From Actinomycetes bacterium (lineage in GTDB: Bacteria > Actinomycetota > Acidimicrobiia > Acidimicrobiales > CADCSY01): a stretch of 49,500 nucleotides of DNA. The position numbers and the translations under genes were made by a program. The stretch spans positions 1-49,500 of the forward strand of contig JAODBP010000080.1 in assembly GCA_025464025.1 (NCBI GenBank), given 5' to 3'. This document shows, piece after piece, positions 26,566 through 34,892 of this stretch. The notes under the pieces were generated by a model. It was not told the DNA's origin. It searched no databases and was given only the letters and a program-made list of their open reading frames with translations. Each line of letters starts with the position of its first letter. Position 1 is the first letter of the stretch.

Positions 26566-29274
26566 GGCGCACACGGTTCGCACCTCGCAACGTCGGCACC
26601 TGACCCCGGGTGCAGGCTCGTACGCGCGCGATCGGAGCCTGTCGGCTGCCTCGAGGATCGTTGCCTCCGCGTCCACGACAGTCGGGTCGGTGACGTCGAC
26701 GTCGAACCGCCTCCCCGCCTTCAGGTCGTGAACGAACGCCGCTGTCACATCAAGGCCCTCGCGTCGACCCGCATCTGCATAGACCTGGAGCTGTAGAGCG
26801 TGCTCTGCGGGATCACTGGTCGAGGTCTTGTAATCGAGGATGGCCAGCGACGTGGGTACGCCGCCCTCGTGATCGAGGATCACATCCGCCCGGCCGCTCA
26901 CCGTGACTCCATCGAGGTGGAGCTCGAATGGTCGTTCGGTCTCCCAGATGCGATGCAGGTCCGCTTCGTGTGAAATTGCGTACTCGGTGATCAATCGACG
27001 GGCGGCGTCCTTGAGCTGGCGGTGGACGGGCTTGCTTGCAGTCGGCAGGAAGAAGCTCGTGTCGAGGATCCGATCGATCTGCTCGGCGCCCGGGATGCTG
27101 CCTGATGACTTGGTCTGCTCAGCGACGGTGCGAAGGACGTGATGGACGGCCTTCCCGTAGCCCAGCTCTGGGGCGAGCCGAGGTTGGAAGCCCACAAGGT
27201 TCCGAAGCCGGAATGCTGTTGGACAATCGAGGAACGACGCGAGCTCGCTGAAGCTCAGCTCGATCGTGTCCTGGTCGGTTCCACGCGACTCGATGTCCGG
27301 TAGTCGGATCGCTTCGGGCGTGGTCGCGTGGGCGCCCAACTCTGTCCAGTAGGGACTTGCTGGAACGCGCTGCTTGACCACCCGCTCGTGTCGGGAGACC
27401 GACAGCCAATCGCGTGCGCGAGTGACGGCGACGTAGAACAGCCGACGTTCATCCGCATCGCTGCCCTCGTAGCGCGCCGCGGGGAACAGATCTCGAGGGA
27501 CGAGCCAGTCTCGTAGCTCCCCGCTCCGTGAGGTGGGGAACCGCTTGTTGGTGACCGACGGGATGAAGGCGACTGGCCATTCGAGTCCTTTCGCCCGGTG
27601 CACGGTCGTGAGGTCGACGGCGTCGAGGTCGATGTCGTCCTCGCCGTCGAAGTCCTCGTAGGCCCCTTGGGCGTAGTTCACGATGTGGATCGCGAGGTTC
27701 CGGTAGTACCAATCGCCTCGGTCCTCACCGCCGACTTGTTCGCCCTCGATGGAGGAGTCGGGCCGCGCGCGCCGGCGCACACTCTCATAGTCGGCGAGCA
27801 GCTGCGTGAAGCGGGCCATCGTCCCGACCCGGTTCAGCAGCAGCGAGTCATTGAGATCCCAGCTCCGGACGCCGATCTCGTCAAGGAGTTCATAGAACTC
27901 CCCGACGAGATCTGCCTTCCGGTCCTTTGCAGGGACGGCGTCACGCCACGCGTGGAGAAACCGGCGTAGCCGGCTCCTCGCTGCATCGTCGAGTTCGAAC
28001 AACCGCTGGTAGTCGTCCAGCAGAGTCGCCTCCTGAACGGCACTTCCGCGCTGATGCGCGCCGCGCCACTCCACCCCTGTCATCCACGCGAAGGTCTGCC
28101 CGATGACGCGCGCTTGCGGCTGATCGAAGAGACCGGTGCGCCCGCCGGGTTGGAGCGGGATGCCGAAAGTGTTGAAGGCGTCGACGATCGCTCCGTACGC
28201 GGCCCTTGTGCGGACGAGAACGGCGATGTCCCTGAAGGCAACTCCGGTCTCGTGGAGGTCAAGGACCTTGTCGGCGATCCACCCAGCTTCGGCCTGTTCG
28301 GTGTCGGCCTCCCAGACGACTACTTCCGGCGCACCACCCGGAGGCCGGTCGGTGCCCATGGCCTTGTCCAGCCGGTTGGGGATGGTGGTCGCGAACGAGT
28401 TCGCCATTTCGATGATCGTGGGTCGGCTCCTGCGGTTGGTCACGATCTCGAAGGTCTCGACTCCTTCGTACCGGTTCGCGAAGGTCACGATGTTTCCGAC
28501 GTCCGACCCGCGCCATTGGTAAATGGCCTGGTCGTCGTCGCCGACGACGCACAGCTCGACGCCGGGTCCGGCGAGCCTGGCTATGAGCCGCTCCTGTGCT
28601 GGATTGACGTCCTGGTATTCGTCAACGATGAGATGTCGAAGGCTCGACCTGACCTTGCCCAGGACGCCCGGATCCTGAAGGGCTTGTACCGCGCGGACCG
28701 TCTGTTGGCCGAACGTCAACAGTCGGTACCGGTCGAGGGTGGCCAGATATCCGAGCAGGACCTGCCGGAACGGATCTGGCATCGATTCGGGATCGAGTAG
28801 CTCGTTCTCTACGACGTCCACGGCCTGGAGGAATCGAGCGATCGAGCCAAAGAGGCGCTTGTTCCCGTCGAACTGCCGGATGTCGAGCCGATGACCTTCC
28901 CGGGTGAGAAGAGCGGTGAGCTGCTTGTCGTCGAGGACGTCATAGGTCTCGTAACGAGCGACGTGGGTCTGCAACAGCTGAAAGCAGTACGAGTGGATTG
29001 TTCCGACGAACATGGCGCCGAACTGATCGAGGATCTCTGGGCCGACAATCTCGGAAGCCCGCTGCGCGATCCGGTGCCGGAGCTCTGCAGCCGCTCGCTC
29101 GGTGAAGGTGAAGGCCACGATTCCCGAGGCCGGTTCCCCGACGCTGAGAAGGTGTGCAACCCGCTGCGCGACGACCTCGGTCTTTCCCGAGCCGGCCGAG
29201 GCGATGATCTGCAGATGGCTCCCGCGGTGAAGTACAGCGGCGAGAGCGTCTCCGACGAGCTGGGGCGCCGACAT
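26551..29274 (-). CDS. UvrD/Rep-type helicase with C-terminal Cas4/RecB-like nuclease
   Basis: A 907-residue protein from the ATG at 29274; an upstream in-frame start would add 49 residues that look spurious. Superfamily 1 motifs: IASAGSGKT (K31), AFTFTERAAAEL, VDEYQDVN, GDDDQAIYQWRG, TVHRAKGLEW and YVAVTRARDWL. The C-terminal quarter is a PD-(D/E)xK nuclease (SGRADVILD, LAILDYKTS, LQLQVYAD). One Cys before it (FLDCPTAFRLRN) and three after it (CRRCEVRTVC) give the four-Cys iron-sulfur pattern of AddB/Cas4. It should unwind and degrade DNA ends. It is the last gene of a leftward cluster behind a HigB toxin and an XRE-HIRAN antitoxin. Confidence 0.88.
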   Translation of the reverse strand: MSAPQLVGDALAAVLHRGSHLQIIASAGSGKTEVVAQRVAHLLSVGEPASGIVAFTFTERAAAELRHRIAQRASEIVGPEILDQFGAMFVGTIHSYCFQLLQTHVARYETYDVLDDKQLTALLTREGHRLDIRQFDGNKRLFGSIARFLQAVDVVENELLDPESMPDPFRQVLLGYLATLDRYRLLTFGQQTVRAVQALQDPGVLGKVRSSLRHLIVDEYQDVNPAQERLIARLAGPGVELCVVGDDDQAIYQWRGSDVGNIVTFANRYEGVETFEIVTNRRSRPTIIEMANSFATTIPNRLDKAMGTDRPPGGAPEVVVWEADTEQAEAGWIADKVLDLHETGVAFRDIAVLVRTRAAYGAIVDAFNTFGIPLQPGGRTGLFDQPQARVIGQTFAWMTGVEWRGAHQRGSAVQEATLLDDYQRLFELDDAARSRLRRFLHAWRDAVPAKDRKADLVGEFYELLDEIGVRSWDLNDSLLLNRVGTMARFTQLLADYESVRRRARPDSSIEGEQVGGEDRGDWYYRNLAIHIVNYAQGAYEDFDGEDDIDLDAVDLTTVHRAKGLEWPVAFIPSVTNKRFPTSRSGELRDWLVPRDLFPAARYEGSDADERRLFYVAVTRARDWLSVSRHERVVKQRVPASPYWTELGAHATTPEAIRLPDIESRGTDQDTIELSFSELASFLDCPTAFRLRNLVGFQPRLAPELGYGKAVHHVLRTVAEQTKSSGSIPGAEQIDRILDTSFFLPTASKPVHRQLKDAARRLITEYAISHEADLHRIWETERPFELHLDGVTVSGRADVILDHEGGVPTSLAILDYKTSTSDPAEHALQLQVYADAGRREGLDVTAAFVHDLKAGRRFDVDVTDPTVVDAEATILEAADRLRSRAYEPAPGVRCRRCEVRTVCASAVR

Positions 29275-29375
29275 CACCCCCCATCGTGGCTCAGCAAGAG
29301 ACGCGTCGCAGCGCTCTTCTCGGCCCTGGTTGCCTGCTCCTCTGGTGACGATGTGGCGATAGCCCGTGTGCGGAG

Positions 29376-30401
29376 CTACCTCGATCTCACCTCTAGGCGG
29401 CACAGGAGGCGTAGGTGCCAAGGTGCTTCAGGTCCATTGGCTTGCTCGACGGCCACGTCGACGATTGCGGTTCCGGCCTGGGCCTTGTGCACCTCGTCGA
29501 GCAGATAGTCCGGCATCCATCCGACCTGATCGCCATCAACCTCGATCACGAGGGCATGGCTGTTGAAGGGATTCTCGGGTTCCTCGCGCAGTGACAGCCG
29601 CCGACCAGGCTTCAGCTTCGAGATCACCTTCGTGACGCGGCCTGGGTTGTCCTCGTCTACGTGGCTGACGCCCGAGACCAAGAAGAGGCGGGTCTGCGTA
29701 CCGTCTGGATGCTCGACTGGCTCCGGGACGATCTGGATCGTGTCGTGTGATGACCTGCCCCAAGATCTAGCGAGCAGTTCGACGGGAGTTGCTTCGGCTC
29801 GCTTGAGGCCGAGAGCAGTTATGACATCGTCGAAGCCCGGCTGGGCGGCTGAGGCAACGCGGTCGGCGAAGAAGGGGAAGAGGACCGCAGAGCTGTAGGT
29901 CTCGCGTAGGTCTGGGAACGGAGCGAACGGTTCGAAGTCCTGGTCGAGCTCCGCGTCGGGGGTGTAGCCGAAGGTAAACAGCGAGGTGCTTGAGCGAAGC
30001 CATCCGACGTGGACGAATTGACGGGTCTGCAGGTTTTGCCAGACGACCCGGAAGGCACGCTCTGCCGAATCCTCGTCAGATCGGCGAAGCACCGGCAAGT
30101 CGATGTCGAGCTCATAGTCGGGATACTCAGCCACCAAGCGCAGGTGTCCTCCGGTCGCCTCGACGTAGTCGCGAAGTGTCGACACCAGCAGGTCCTGCTG
30201 TCGCTCCAACCGTGAGACTGCCGACTGCGTCGTGCCGATCGCCTCAGCAAGTTGTGCCTGGGTCCGGGAGCGACGCGCCCTCAGATCGGCCAGCGCCAGT
30301 TGCTCGTTGAGCTGAGCGACCTTGCCGGCGACCCGATCGCGTGAGTCTGGACTCTGTTCGTAGAGGGCATCGCGAAGTTCGCTGAACTTCCTGTCCTTCA
30401 T
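29376..30401 (-). CDS. higA: XRE antitoxin fused to a HIRAN domain
   Basis: A 341-residue protein. Residues about 35-90 are an XRE helix-turn-helix of the HigA antitoxin type (RTQAQLAEAIGTTQSAVSRLE). The middle (SLFTFGYTPDAELDQDFEPFAPFPDLR) resembles the HipA N-terminal subdomain. Residues about 255-335 are a HIRAN domain (LREEPENPFNSHALVIEVDG, QVGWMPDYLLDEVHK), a fold that binds single-stranded 3' DNA ends in HLTF-type proteins. It is about three times the usual HigA length. It overlaps the toxin gene by four bases (ATGA) and is followed, 101 bp on, by the helicase-nuclease. A toxin leash that senses DNA ends is a reasonable inference. Confidence 0.82.
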   Translation of the reverse strand: MKDRKFSELRDALYEQSPDSRDRVAGKVAQLNEQLALADLRARRSRTQAQLAEAIGTTQSAVSRLERQQDLLVSTLRDYVEATGGHLRLVAEYPDYELDIDLPVLRRSDEDSAERAFRVVWQNLQTRQFVHVGWLRSSTSLFTFGYTPDAELDQDFEPFAPFPDLRETYSSAVLFPFFADRVASAAQPGFDDVITALGLKRAEATPVELLARSWGRSSHDTIQIVPEPVEHPDGTQTRLFLVSGVSHVDEDNPGRVTKVISKLKPGRRLSLREEPENPFNSHALVIEVDGDQVGWMPDYLLDEVHKAQAGTAIVDVAVEQANGPEAPWHLRLLCRLEVRSR

Positions 30402-30760
30402 TCGATCAACCCCTCTCTCTGTAGTCCTTGTAGGTACTCGGTGTAGAGCCGATCGGCCTCCGGGACCGCGTGCCGGTACCAGGCTTCCCAGTTGCCGGAC
30501 TTGTCACCTCCCAGCAGGAGGATGGCCTCTCGGCGCGGGTCGAAGGCGAAGAGGACCCGAAGGGCACCGTCGCTGCTGCAGCGCAGTTCCTTCATGTTGT
30601 GGAAGGAGGAGGCCGCAATCCGATCGACGACCGGTCGGCCGAGCGCCGGGCCGTGCTCCTCGAGTAGTTCGACTCTTGCCGCGATGTCCTCCTGCTGCTC
30701 GATGGCGAGGTCATCCCACCAGGTTTCGAAGTCTTCGGTGAAGTTGACCTCGAACGGCAC
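30398..30760 (-). CDS. higB: HigB / Gp49-like (RelE superfamily) toxin
   Basis: A 120-residue toxin of the phage-derived Gp49-like/HigB family. FEVNFTEDFETWWDDL, ELLEEHGPALGRPVVDRI, MKELRCSSDGALRVLFAFDP and AILLLGGDKSGNW are the standard blocks. Members cut mRNA on the ribosome. The gene comes before the antitoxin, the HigBA order. GTG start at 30760 with AGGAG just upstream, very close to the promoter. Confidence 0.88.
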   Translation of the reverse strand: MPFEVNFTEDFETWWDDLAIEQQEDIAARVELLEEHGPALGRPVVDRIAASSFHNMKELRCSSDGALRVLFAFDPRREAILLLGGDKSGNWEAWYRHAVPEADRLYTEYLQGLQREGLIE

Positions 30761-30772
30761 CGCTTGCTCCTA

Positions 30773-30801
30773 AGCATAGCGTTGATGTACTATCTCGTCA
30801 A
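30773..30801 (-). promoter_or_regulatory. Sigma-70 type promoter of the higBA-helicase cluster
   Basis: On the minus strand, TTGACG (30801-30796) and TATGCT (30778-30773) are separated by exactly 17 bp. Transcription would start a few bases before the higB ribosome-binding site. Confidence 0.65.
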
Positions 30802-30810
30802 CGTACTATC
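30781..30810. promoter_or_regulatory. Putative antitoxin operator over the promoter
   Basis: An imperfect inverted repeat GTTGATG-(8)-CGTCAAC (30781-30802) covers the -35 region. GTACTATC occurs twice, at 30787-30794 and 30803-30810. Binding by the XRE antitoxin here would give the usual toxin-antitoxin autoregulation. Confidence 0.5.
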
Positions 30811-30939
30811 GGATGCCGCTTCGCCAGTATCGAACCACCGGTGAGGGTGCTTGCGGTGGTCCTACGCCAGCGAAGCCCGAACGGAACGCGCCATGTCGAC
30901 GTACTCACTCATCCACTTGATCGTCCGAGAGCCATAGAG

Positions 30940-32109
30940 ATGCCTGTTCGGCGCCGCGGGATCGCGTTCGAGCAACAGGTGCTGGTCTGGGTCCGGTCCG
31001 GCGGGCACTGCGCTCTCTGTCATGCCTACCTGCTCGAGTCCGGCATCAATCTGAAGCCCGTGAAGCTCGGGGAGCTCGCACACATCGTGGCTCAGTCAGA
31101 CAACTCGCTGGCTCCCCGCTCGCTTGTCGAGCTTCCGAAGCCCGACCGCGACCTTGCAGAAAACCTGCTCCTGGCCTGTCCTACCTGCCACACCGACATC
31201 GACAAGAGGCTCCAGGCCAAGGTGCTCGATGTCGGGTGGCTGCTGACGATCAAGCAGCGCCACGAGGAGCGCATCCGACGCGCCACGACGCTGGCCGCGA
31301 TGGAGAAGTCCGTGGTGCTCCGCCTCATCGGCGGGATCCGGGGTGCCGTGATGGAGGTCGGACCTCTCGAGGCAGTCTCTGCGGTCGTGCTCCAAGCCGA
31401 ACGACACGCCGACCTTGCGCTTGACCCAAACCGGGCTGGTGCCGAGATCGATCTGCGTGCCCTGCCGGGCGAGCAGGACCCGATCGTGAGCGGGTACTAC
31501 GTCAGCGCCTGCCAACGGATCGACATGGTCATCAACGAGCGGGTCAGACCGGCGGTAGACCGCGGCGAGATCGAGCATCTCAGTGTCTTCGGGCTCGCCC
31601 GACTTCCTCTGCTCGTGTACTTCGGGTCACGTCTCGACGACGGAGTCAGCGCGGAGATCTTCCAGCGGCAACGTGCCACGGAGTCATGGAGCTGGCAGGA
31701 GACCGGTGACGTGGAGTTTCGCTACTCGACGAGTCGCACGGGTGAACCGCACGACAAGGAAGCGGTGTTGATCGTCAACGCGTCCGGCACGATCGACGAG
31801 TCCGCGATTCCTGTCGAGCTCCGCGACCTCCCGCACTTCTTGATCGATCCCGTGGACGCGACGCCGCACCGAGACATCATCGCTACGCGGCGCGCTCGCG
31901 ACTCGTTCCACACCGCCGTCTCGAACCTGCTGGGCCACATCGAGAGGCACCACAAGCCGGTCCAGCGACTTCACCTGATCGCCGCCGCTCCCGTGAGCGC
32001 CGGCATCATCCTCGGCCGTTCAGTCGGCTGGGGCTTCCACCCCACGCTCGTCGTCTACGACGCCGTAGGCGACTCCTACCGGCCGGCCTTGGAGGTCACC
32101 GCCCCATGA
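30940..32109 (+). CDS. cap5: CBASS effector: HNH endonuclease-SAVED (Cap5)
   Basis: A 389-residue protein from the ATG at 30940 (MPVRRRGIAFEQQ); a GTG at 30841 would add 33 residues. The N-terminal HNH nuclease has CALC (C24, C27), LAHIV (H48), N75 and CPTCH (C80, C83, H84). From about residue 140 to the end is a SAVED domain (AVVLQAERHADLALDP, PLLVYFGSRL, HLIAAAPVSAGIILGR, HPTLVVYDA), which binds the cyclic oligonucleotide made by the CD-NTase. Ligand-driven assembly activates DNA degradation. It is the first gene of a three-gene operon and overlaps the CD-NTase gene by ATGA. Confidence 0.92.
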   Translation: MPVRRRGIAFEQQVLVWVRSGGHCALCHAYLLESGINLKPVKLGELAHIVAQSDNSLAPRSLVELPKPDRDLAENLLLACPTCHTDIDKRLQAKVLDVGWLLTIKQRHEERIRRATTLAAMEKSVVLRLIGGIRGAVMEVGPLEAVSAVVLQAERHADLALDPNRAGAEIDLRALPGEQDPIVSGYYVSACQRIDMVINERVRPAVDRGEIEHLSVFGLARLPLLVYFGSRLDDGVSAEIFQRQRATESWSWQETGDVEFRYSTSRTGEPHDKEAVLIVNASGTIDESAIPVELRDLPHFLIDPVDATPHRDIIATRRARDSFHTAVSNLLGHIERHHKPVQRLHLIAAAPVSAGIILGRSVGWGFHPTLVVYDAVGDSYRPALEVTAP

Positions 32110-33110
32110 AGCTCACCAACTGTTTCGACCACTTCATGCGCAACACCGTCAACATGGATGAGGGCCGGCTTCGCAGCCTGAAGACGAGTGTCGACGCCAT
32201 CTACAGCACCCTGGCCAACGACGATGAGCTCGGCGAGTTGGTGGAGGGCATGGACCCGCAGGGGTCATGGGCGCAAGAGACGATCATCAAGCCTGTAGAC
32301 GGCCGCGAGTTCGATGCCGACTTCATGCTCGTGATGACTCACCAGCCCGGCTGGAAGCCGAGCGCCTACCTGACGGCTGTGTACGAAGCGCTGCGCCGCA
32401 GCCCTACGTACAAGGACAAGGTCCAGAAGAAGCACCGGTGCGTGCGGGTTGTCTACGCCGCCGACTACCACGTCGACATCGTTCCGTTCGTCGTCCTGCC
32501 TGACGGTAGCGAGGTCATCGCACACCACGAGATGACCGAGGATGGGGAGATCGACGAGTGGGAGGACACCGACCCCACGGCGTTCACGGCCTGGATGCAG
32601 CGTCAGGACGGCGTCGCCAACGGGAACCTGCGGCGAACCATCCGGCTGATGAAGTACTTGCGAGACCACCACATGAACTTCAAGCTCACGCGTTCCGTGA
32701 TCCTCACGGTCGTTCTCGGAGAGAGGGTCAGCGCACGCCGCAAGCTCGACGAGCCCGATTGCTACTCGGACCTCCCGACCGCGTTCGTGCACATCCTCGA
32801 GGATCTCGATGACTGGATGGATTCGCGCCCGAACCTGCCGCCGCTGCCAGACCCCTCAGGTGCCAACAACGACTTCTCTCATCGATGGAGCCAGGAGTCC
32901 TACGAGAACCTGGCCGCCAAGGTGAAGACGATCGCCGCCGACGCCCGCGCAGCGATTGATCCGGACCTGTCTGTTGAGCACAGCCTCAAGGCGTGGCAGA
33001 AGGTGTTTGGCTCAGACTTCAAGCGCCCGCCCGACGTTGGTCCCAAGCCCGGCGCCGGCGCTGCATCACCCCTGGTCATCCCCTCGCGCCAGTCTGGGCG
33101 CGACGGCTGA
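32106..33110 (+). CDS. CBASS CD-NTase (cGAS/DncV-like cyclic oligonucleotide synthase)
   Basis: A 334-residue nucleotidyltransferase. PQGSWAQET supplies the GS motif (G53, S54), EFDADFML the metal-binding D70/D72 and YHVDIVPFV the third Asp (D124), followed by the helical C-lobe. On infection it makes a cyclic di- or trinucleotide for the SAVED effector. Its last residues are SRQSGRDG. A C-terminal Gly is what a Cap2-type E1/E2 enzyme joins to target proteins, and a Cap2 gene follows 5 bp later. The exact clade and nucleotide product cannot be read from the sequence. Confidence 0.9.
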   Translation: MKLTNCFDHFMRNTVNMDEGRLRSLKTSVDAIYSTLANDDELGELVEGMDPQGSWAQETIIKPVDGREFDADFMLVMTHQPGWKPSAYLTAVYEALRRSPTYKDKVQKKHRCVRVVYAADYHVDIVPFVVLPDGSEVIAHHEMTEDGEIDEWEDTDPTAFTAWMQRQDGVANGNLRRTIRLMKYLRDHHMNFKLTRSVILTVVLGERVSARRKLDEPDCYSDLPTAFVHILEDLDDWMDSRPNLPPLPDPSGANNDFSHRWSQESYENLAAKVKTIAADARAAIDPDLSVEHSLKAWQKVFGSDFKRPPDVGPKPGAGAASPLVIPSRQSGRDG

Positions 33111-33115
33111 CTCCG

Positions 33116-34849
33116 TTGCCCAAGTCGGCGAAGCAACGAAGAGCGTCGAGTCGACCGACGCCGGCTGCCGCACGGACCACCGAGCGAACGCGGGCGCTGC
33201 TCCGGGAGCTCTTGGCCCTCAAAGCAGCTGGAACGCTTGTGCTCAACGCGTCAATCGCGCAGATGAAGACGGACGGTTGCATCTTCAAGGTCGTGATCGA
33301 CACAAGCGAGATCGCAGGTGTGCCCGGCGGTCTCACGGTGGGTCCAACTGAAACGGTCTTCCTGCACGTTGGGGAGAAGCACCCGGCTGTCCCGCCCGAC
33401 ACCTACGTGGAGCCCGACGGCCGACTGCTCGGCTATCCCCACGTGATCCAAGGCATGCAGCTCTGCACCTACCTGGATCCGGGCCGAGAATGGAATCCGA
33501 CATATGGCCTGGAGCAAGCGCTCGAGCGCACTCGGGAATGGTTCGACAACGCGGCGAACGACCGCTTCGACCCACGCACGTCGCTGTTTCATGCGGTTGG
33601 TGGCGCACCGCCGACGACGATCGCGGTCCCAATCGTCGTCATGCGGACCGCGCCGCCCCCGCTCAAGGCAATCTCTATCTGCACCCTGACCCCACGCCCC
33701 CCGGCCCGCTTGGACGTGTCCCGATGGCGGAGTGCCCCAGCGGTCCCGGGAGAGGTCCCGGCGGTAGTCCTGAAGGTGCCTAGTCCCCTGTCGTTGGGGC
33801 TCGGTCGAACCGTGGCCGAGCTGGCCACTCAGATCGGACACGCCGGAGGTGCTGAACCGGCTCAGACGATCGCCGCGGTCCTACGCGGTGCCGAACGCTC
33901 AAAACCGGGCTCACCCATCCACCTCGGCCTCGTCGTCGCACATCCAACGGAGCCTGACCTTCCAGCAGTCGTGTTCGGGATGGTGATGCCACCGTTCTCC
34001 GACAAGCTCCGCAGACGCGATGTCGGGCTCACACCTGCCAACACCCCGATCGAATGGATGCCGATGTCCGACGAACGGCCCGACGTGACGACTCCGCGAG
34101 ACGCCCGGCGCCCGGCGTCGGCGCTCGAGGGCAAGGTCGTCGAGATCTGGGGATGTGGTGGCCTTGGATCTTGGATAGCGGAGTTCGTCGTGCGAGCTCG
34201 TCCGAAGAGGGTCACGCTTCGAGACGGGGGACAAGTGCACGGCGGGCACCTCGTACGCCAGAACTACCTGGAGGCGGACCTTGGCCTGCCCAAGGCCATG
34301 GCTCTCAAGTCCCGACTGGAGGCGCTCTCAGACTCAGCCGAGATCCTCGTCGGAAGCCCCTCGGCAGAGGACGCCATGTCCGAAGGCGAGTTGCCGGAGT
34401 GCGACCTCATCATCGATGCCACCATCAACGAGACGGTCAAACACCGGCTGGATGCGGTGGCGCCAGCAACGTCGCGGCCACCGCTCCTGGTGGAGGTCAG
34501 CCTCGACCGCGCGAGCGGAACGCTTGGCCTCGTCATCGTGGCGGCCCCCGGATCAGGCGTCGCCCCGGCGACCGTCGATCGTCGCCTCGAGAGCACCGCG
34601 CTTGGGTCATCCGAGCTCGAGGATTTCCACGACTTCTGGCGTCCGCCGCCCGTCGGCACCGAACTCCTCCCGGCGCCTGGATGCTCCACGCCGACCTACC
34701 ACGGCTCCGCTGCGGACCTAGCGGTGGTCGCCGGGACGATGGTGAACATCATCGGGCAGCAGCTCAGCTCGCCGGTGACCGGAATCCATCTGTTCGCCTC
34801 ACCACACTCCGGGCGTACTCCGCCGTATCGGTTCATCCCAGATGGCTGA
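33116..34849 (+). CDS. cap2: CBASS Cap2: E2-E1 ubiquitin-transfer-like fusion
   Basis: A 577-residue protein from a TTG five bases after the CD-NTase stop (PKSAKQRR). The N-terminal E2-like domain has C117 in MQLCTYLDPGREW, the position of the E2 catalytic Cys. After a linker, an E1/ThiF adenylation domain carries WGCGGLGSW (about 344-352), the downstream Asp and Arg residues and K in GLPKAMALK. C523 in PGCSTPTYHGSAADL is the probable E1 thioester Cys. Cap2 joins the CD-NTase C-terminus to a target and so primes it. Type II CBASS normally also has Cap3, a JAB peptidase that reverses this; none is visible here. Confidence 0.87.
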   Translation: MPKSAKQRRASSRPTPAAARTTERTRALLRELLALKAAGTLVLNASIAQMKTDGCIFKVVIDTSEIAGVPGGLTVGPTETVFLHVGEKHPAVPPDTYVEPDGRLLGYPHVIQGMQLCTYLDPGREWNPTYGLEQALERTREWFDNAANDRFDPRTSLFHAVGGAPPTTIAVPIVVMRTAPPPLKAISICTLTPRPPARLDVSRWRSAPAVPGEVPAVVLKVPSPLSLGLGRTVAELATQIGHAGGAEPAQTIAAVLRGAERSKPGSPIHLGLVVAHPTEPDLPAVVFGMVMPPFSDKLRRRDVGLTPANTPIEWMPMSDERPDVTTPRDARRPASALEGKVVEIWGCGGLGSWIAEFVVRARPKRVTLRDGGQVHGGHLVRQNYLEADLGLPKAMALKSRLEALSDSAEILVGSPSAEDAMSEGELPECDLIIDATINETVKHRLDAVAPATSRPPLLVEVSLDRASGTLGLVIVAAPGSGVAPATVDRRLESTALGSSELEDFHDFWRPPPVGTELLPAPGCSTPTYHGSAADLAVVAGTMVNIIGQQLSSPVTGIHLFASPHSGRTPPYRFIPDG

Positions 34850-34850
34850 C

Positions 34851-34885
34851 AGGGCTCTGCCCTTGCTCAGTTTGCTCAGCTAAGG
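34851..34885. terminator. Hairpins between convergent cap2 and mod
   Basis: AGGGC-TCT-GCCCT (34851-34863) is followed by CCCTT...AAGGG (about 34861-34885), which encloses two copies of TTGCTCAG. The 43-bp gap between convergent operons is the expected place for a shared terminator. Confidence 0.4.
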
Positions 34886-34892
34886 GAAGCCA

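Noticed and set aside
21574..29274. Reading the GHKL gene plus UvrD gene as a Gabija system
   Set aside because: GajA needs an OLD-type ATPase with a TOPRIM domain; the large protein here has GHKL and DUF3883 domains, and the two genes converge instead of forming an operon.
33116..34892. Hidden cap3 (JAB peptidase) downstream of cap2
   Set aside because: Only 43 bp separate cap2 from the convergent mod gene and no JAB motif (HxH...D) is seen in any frame there.
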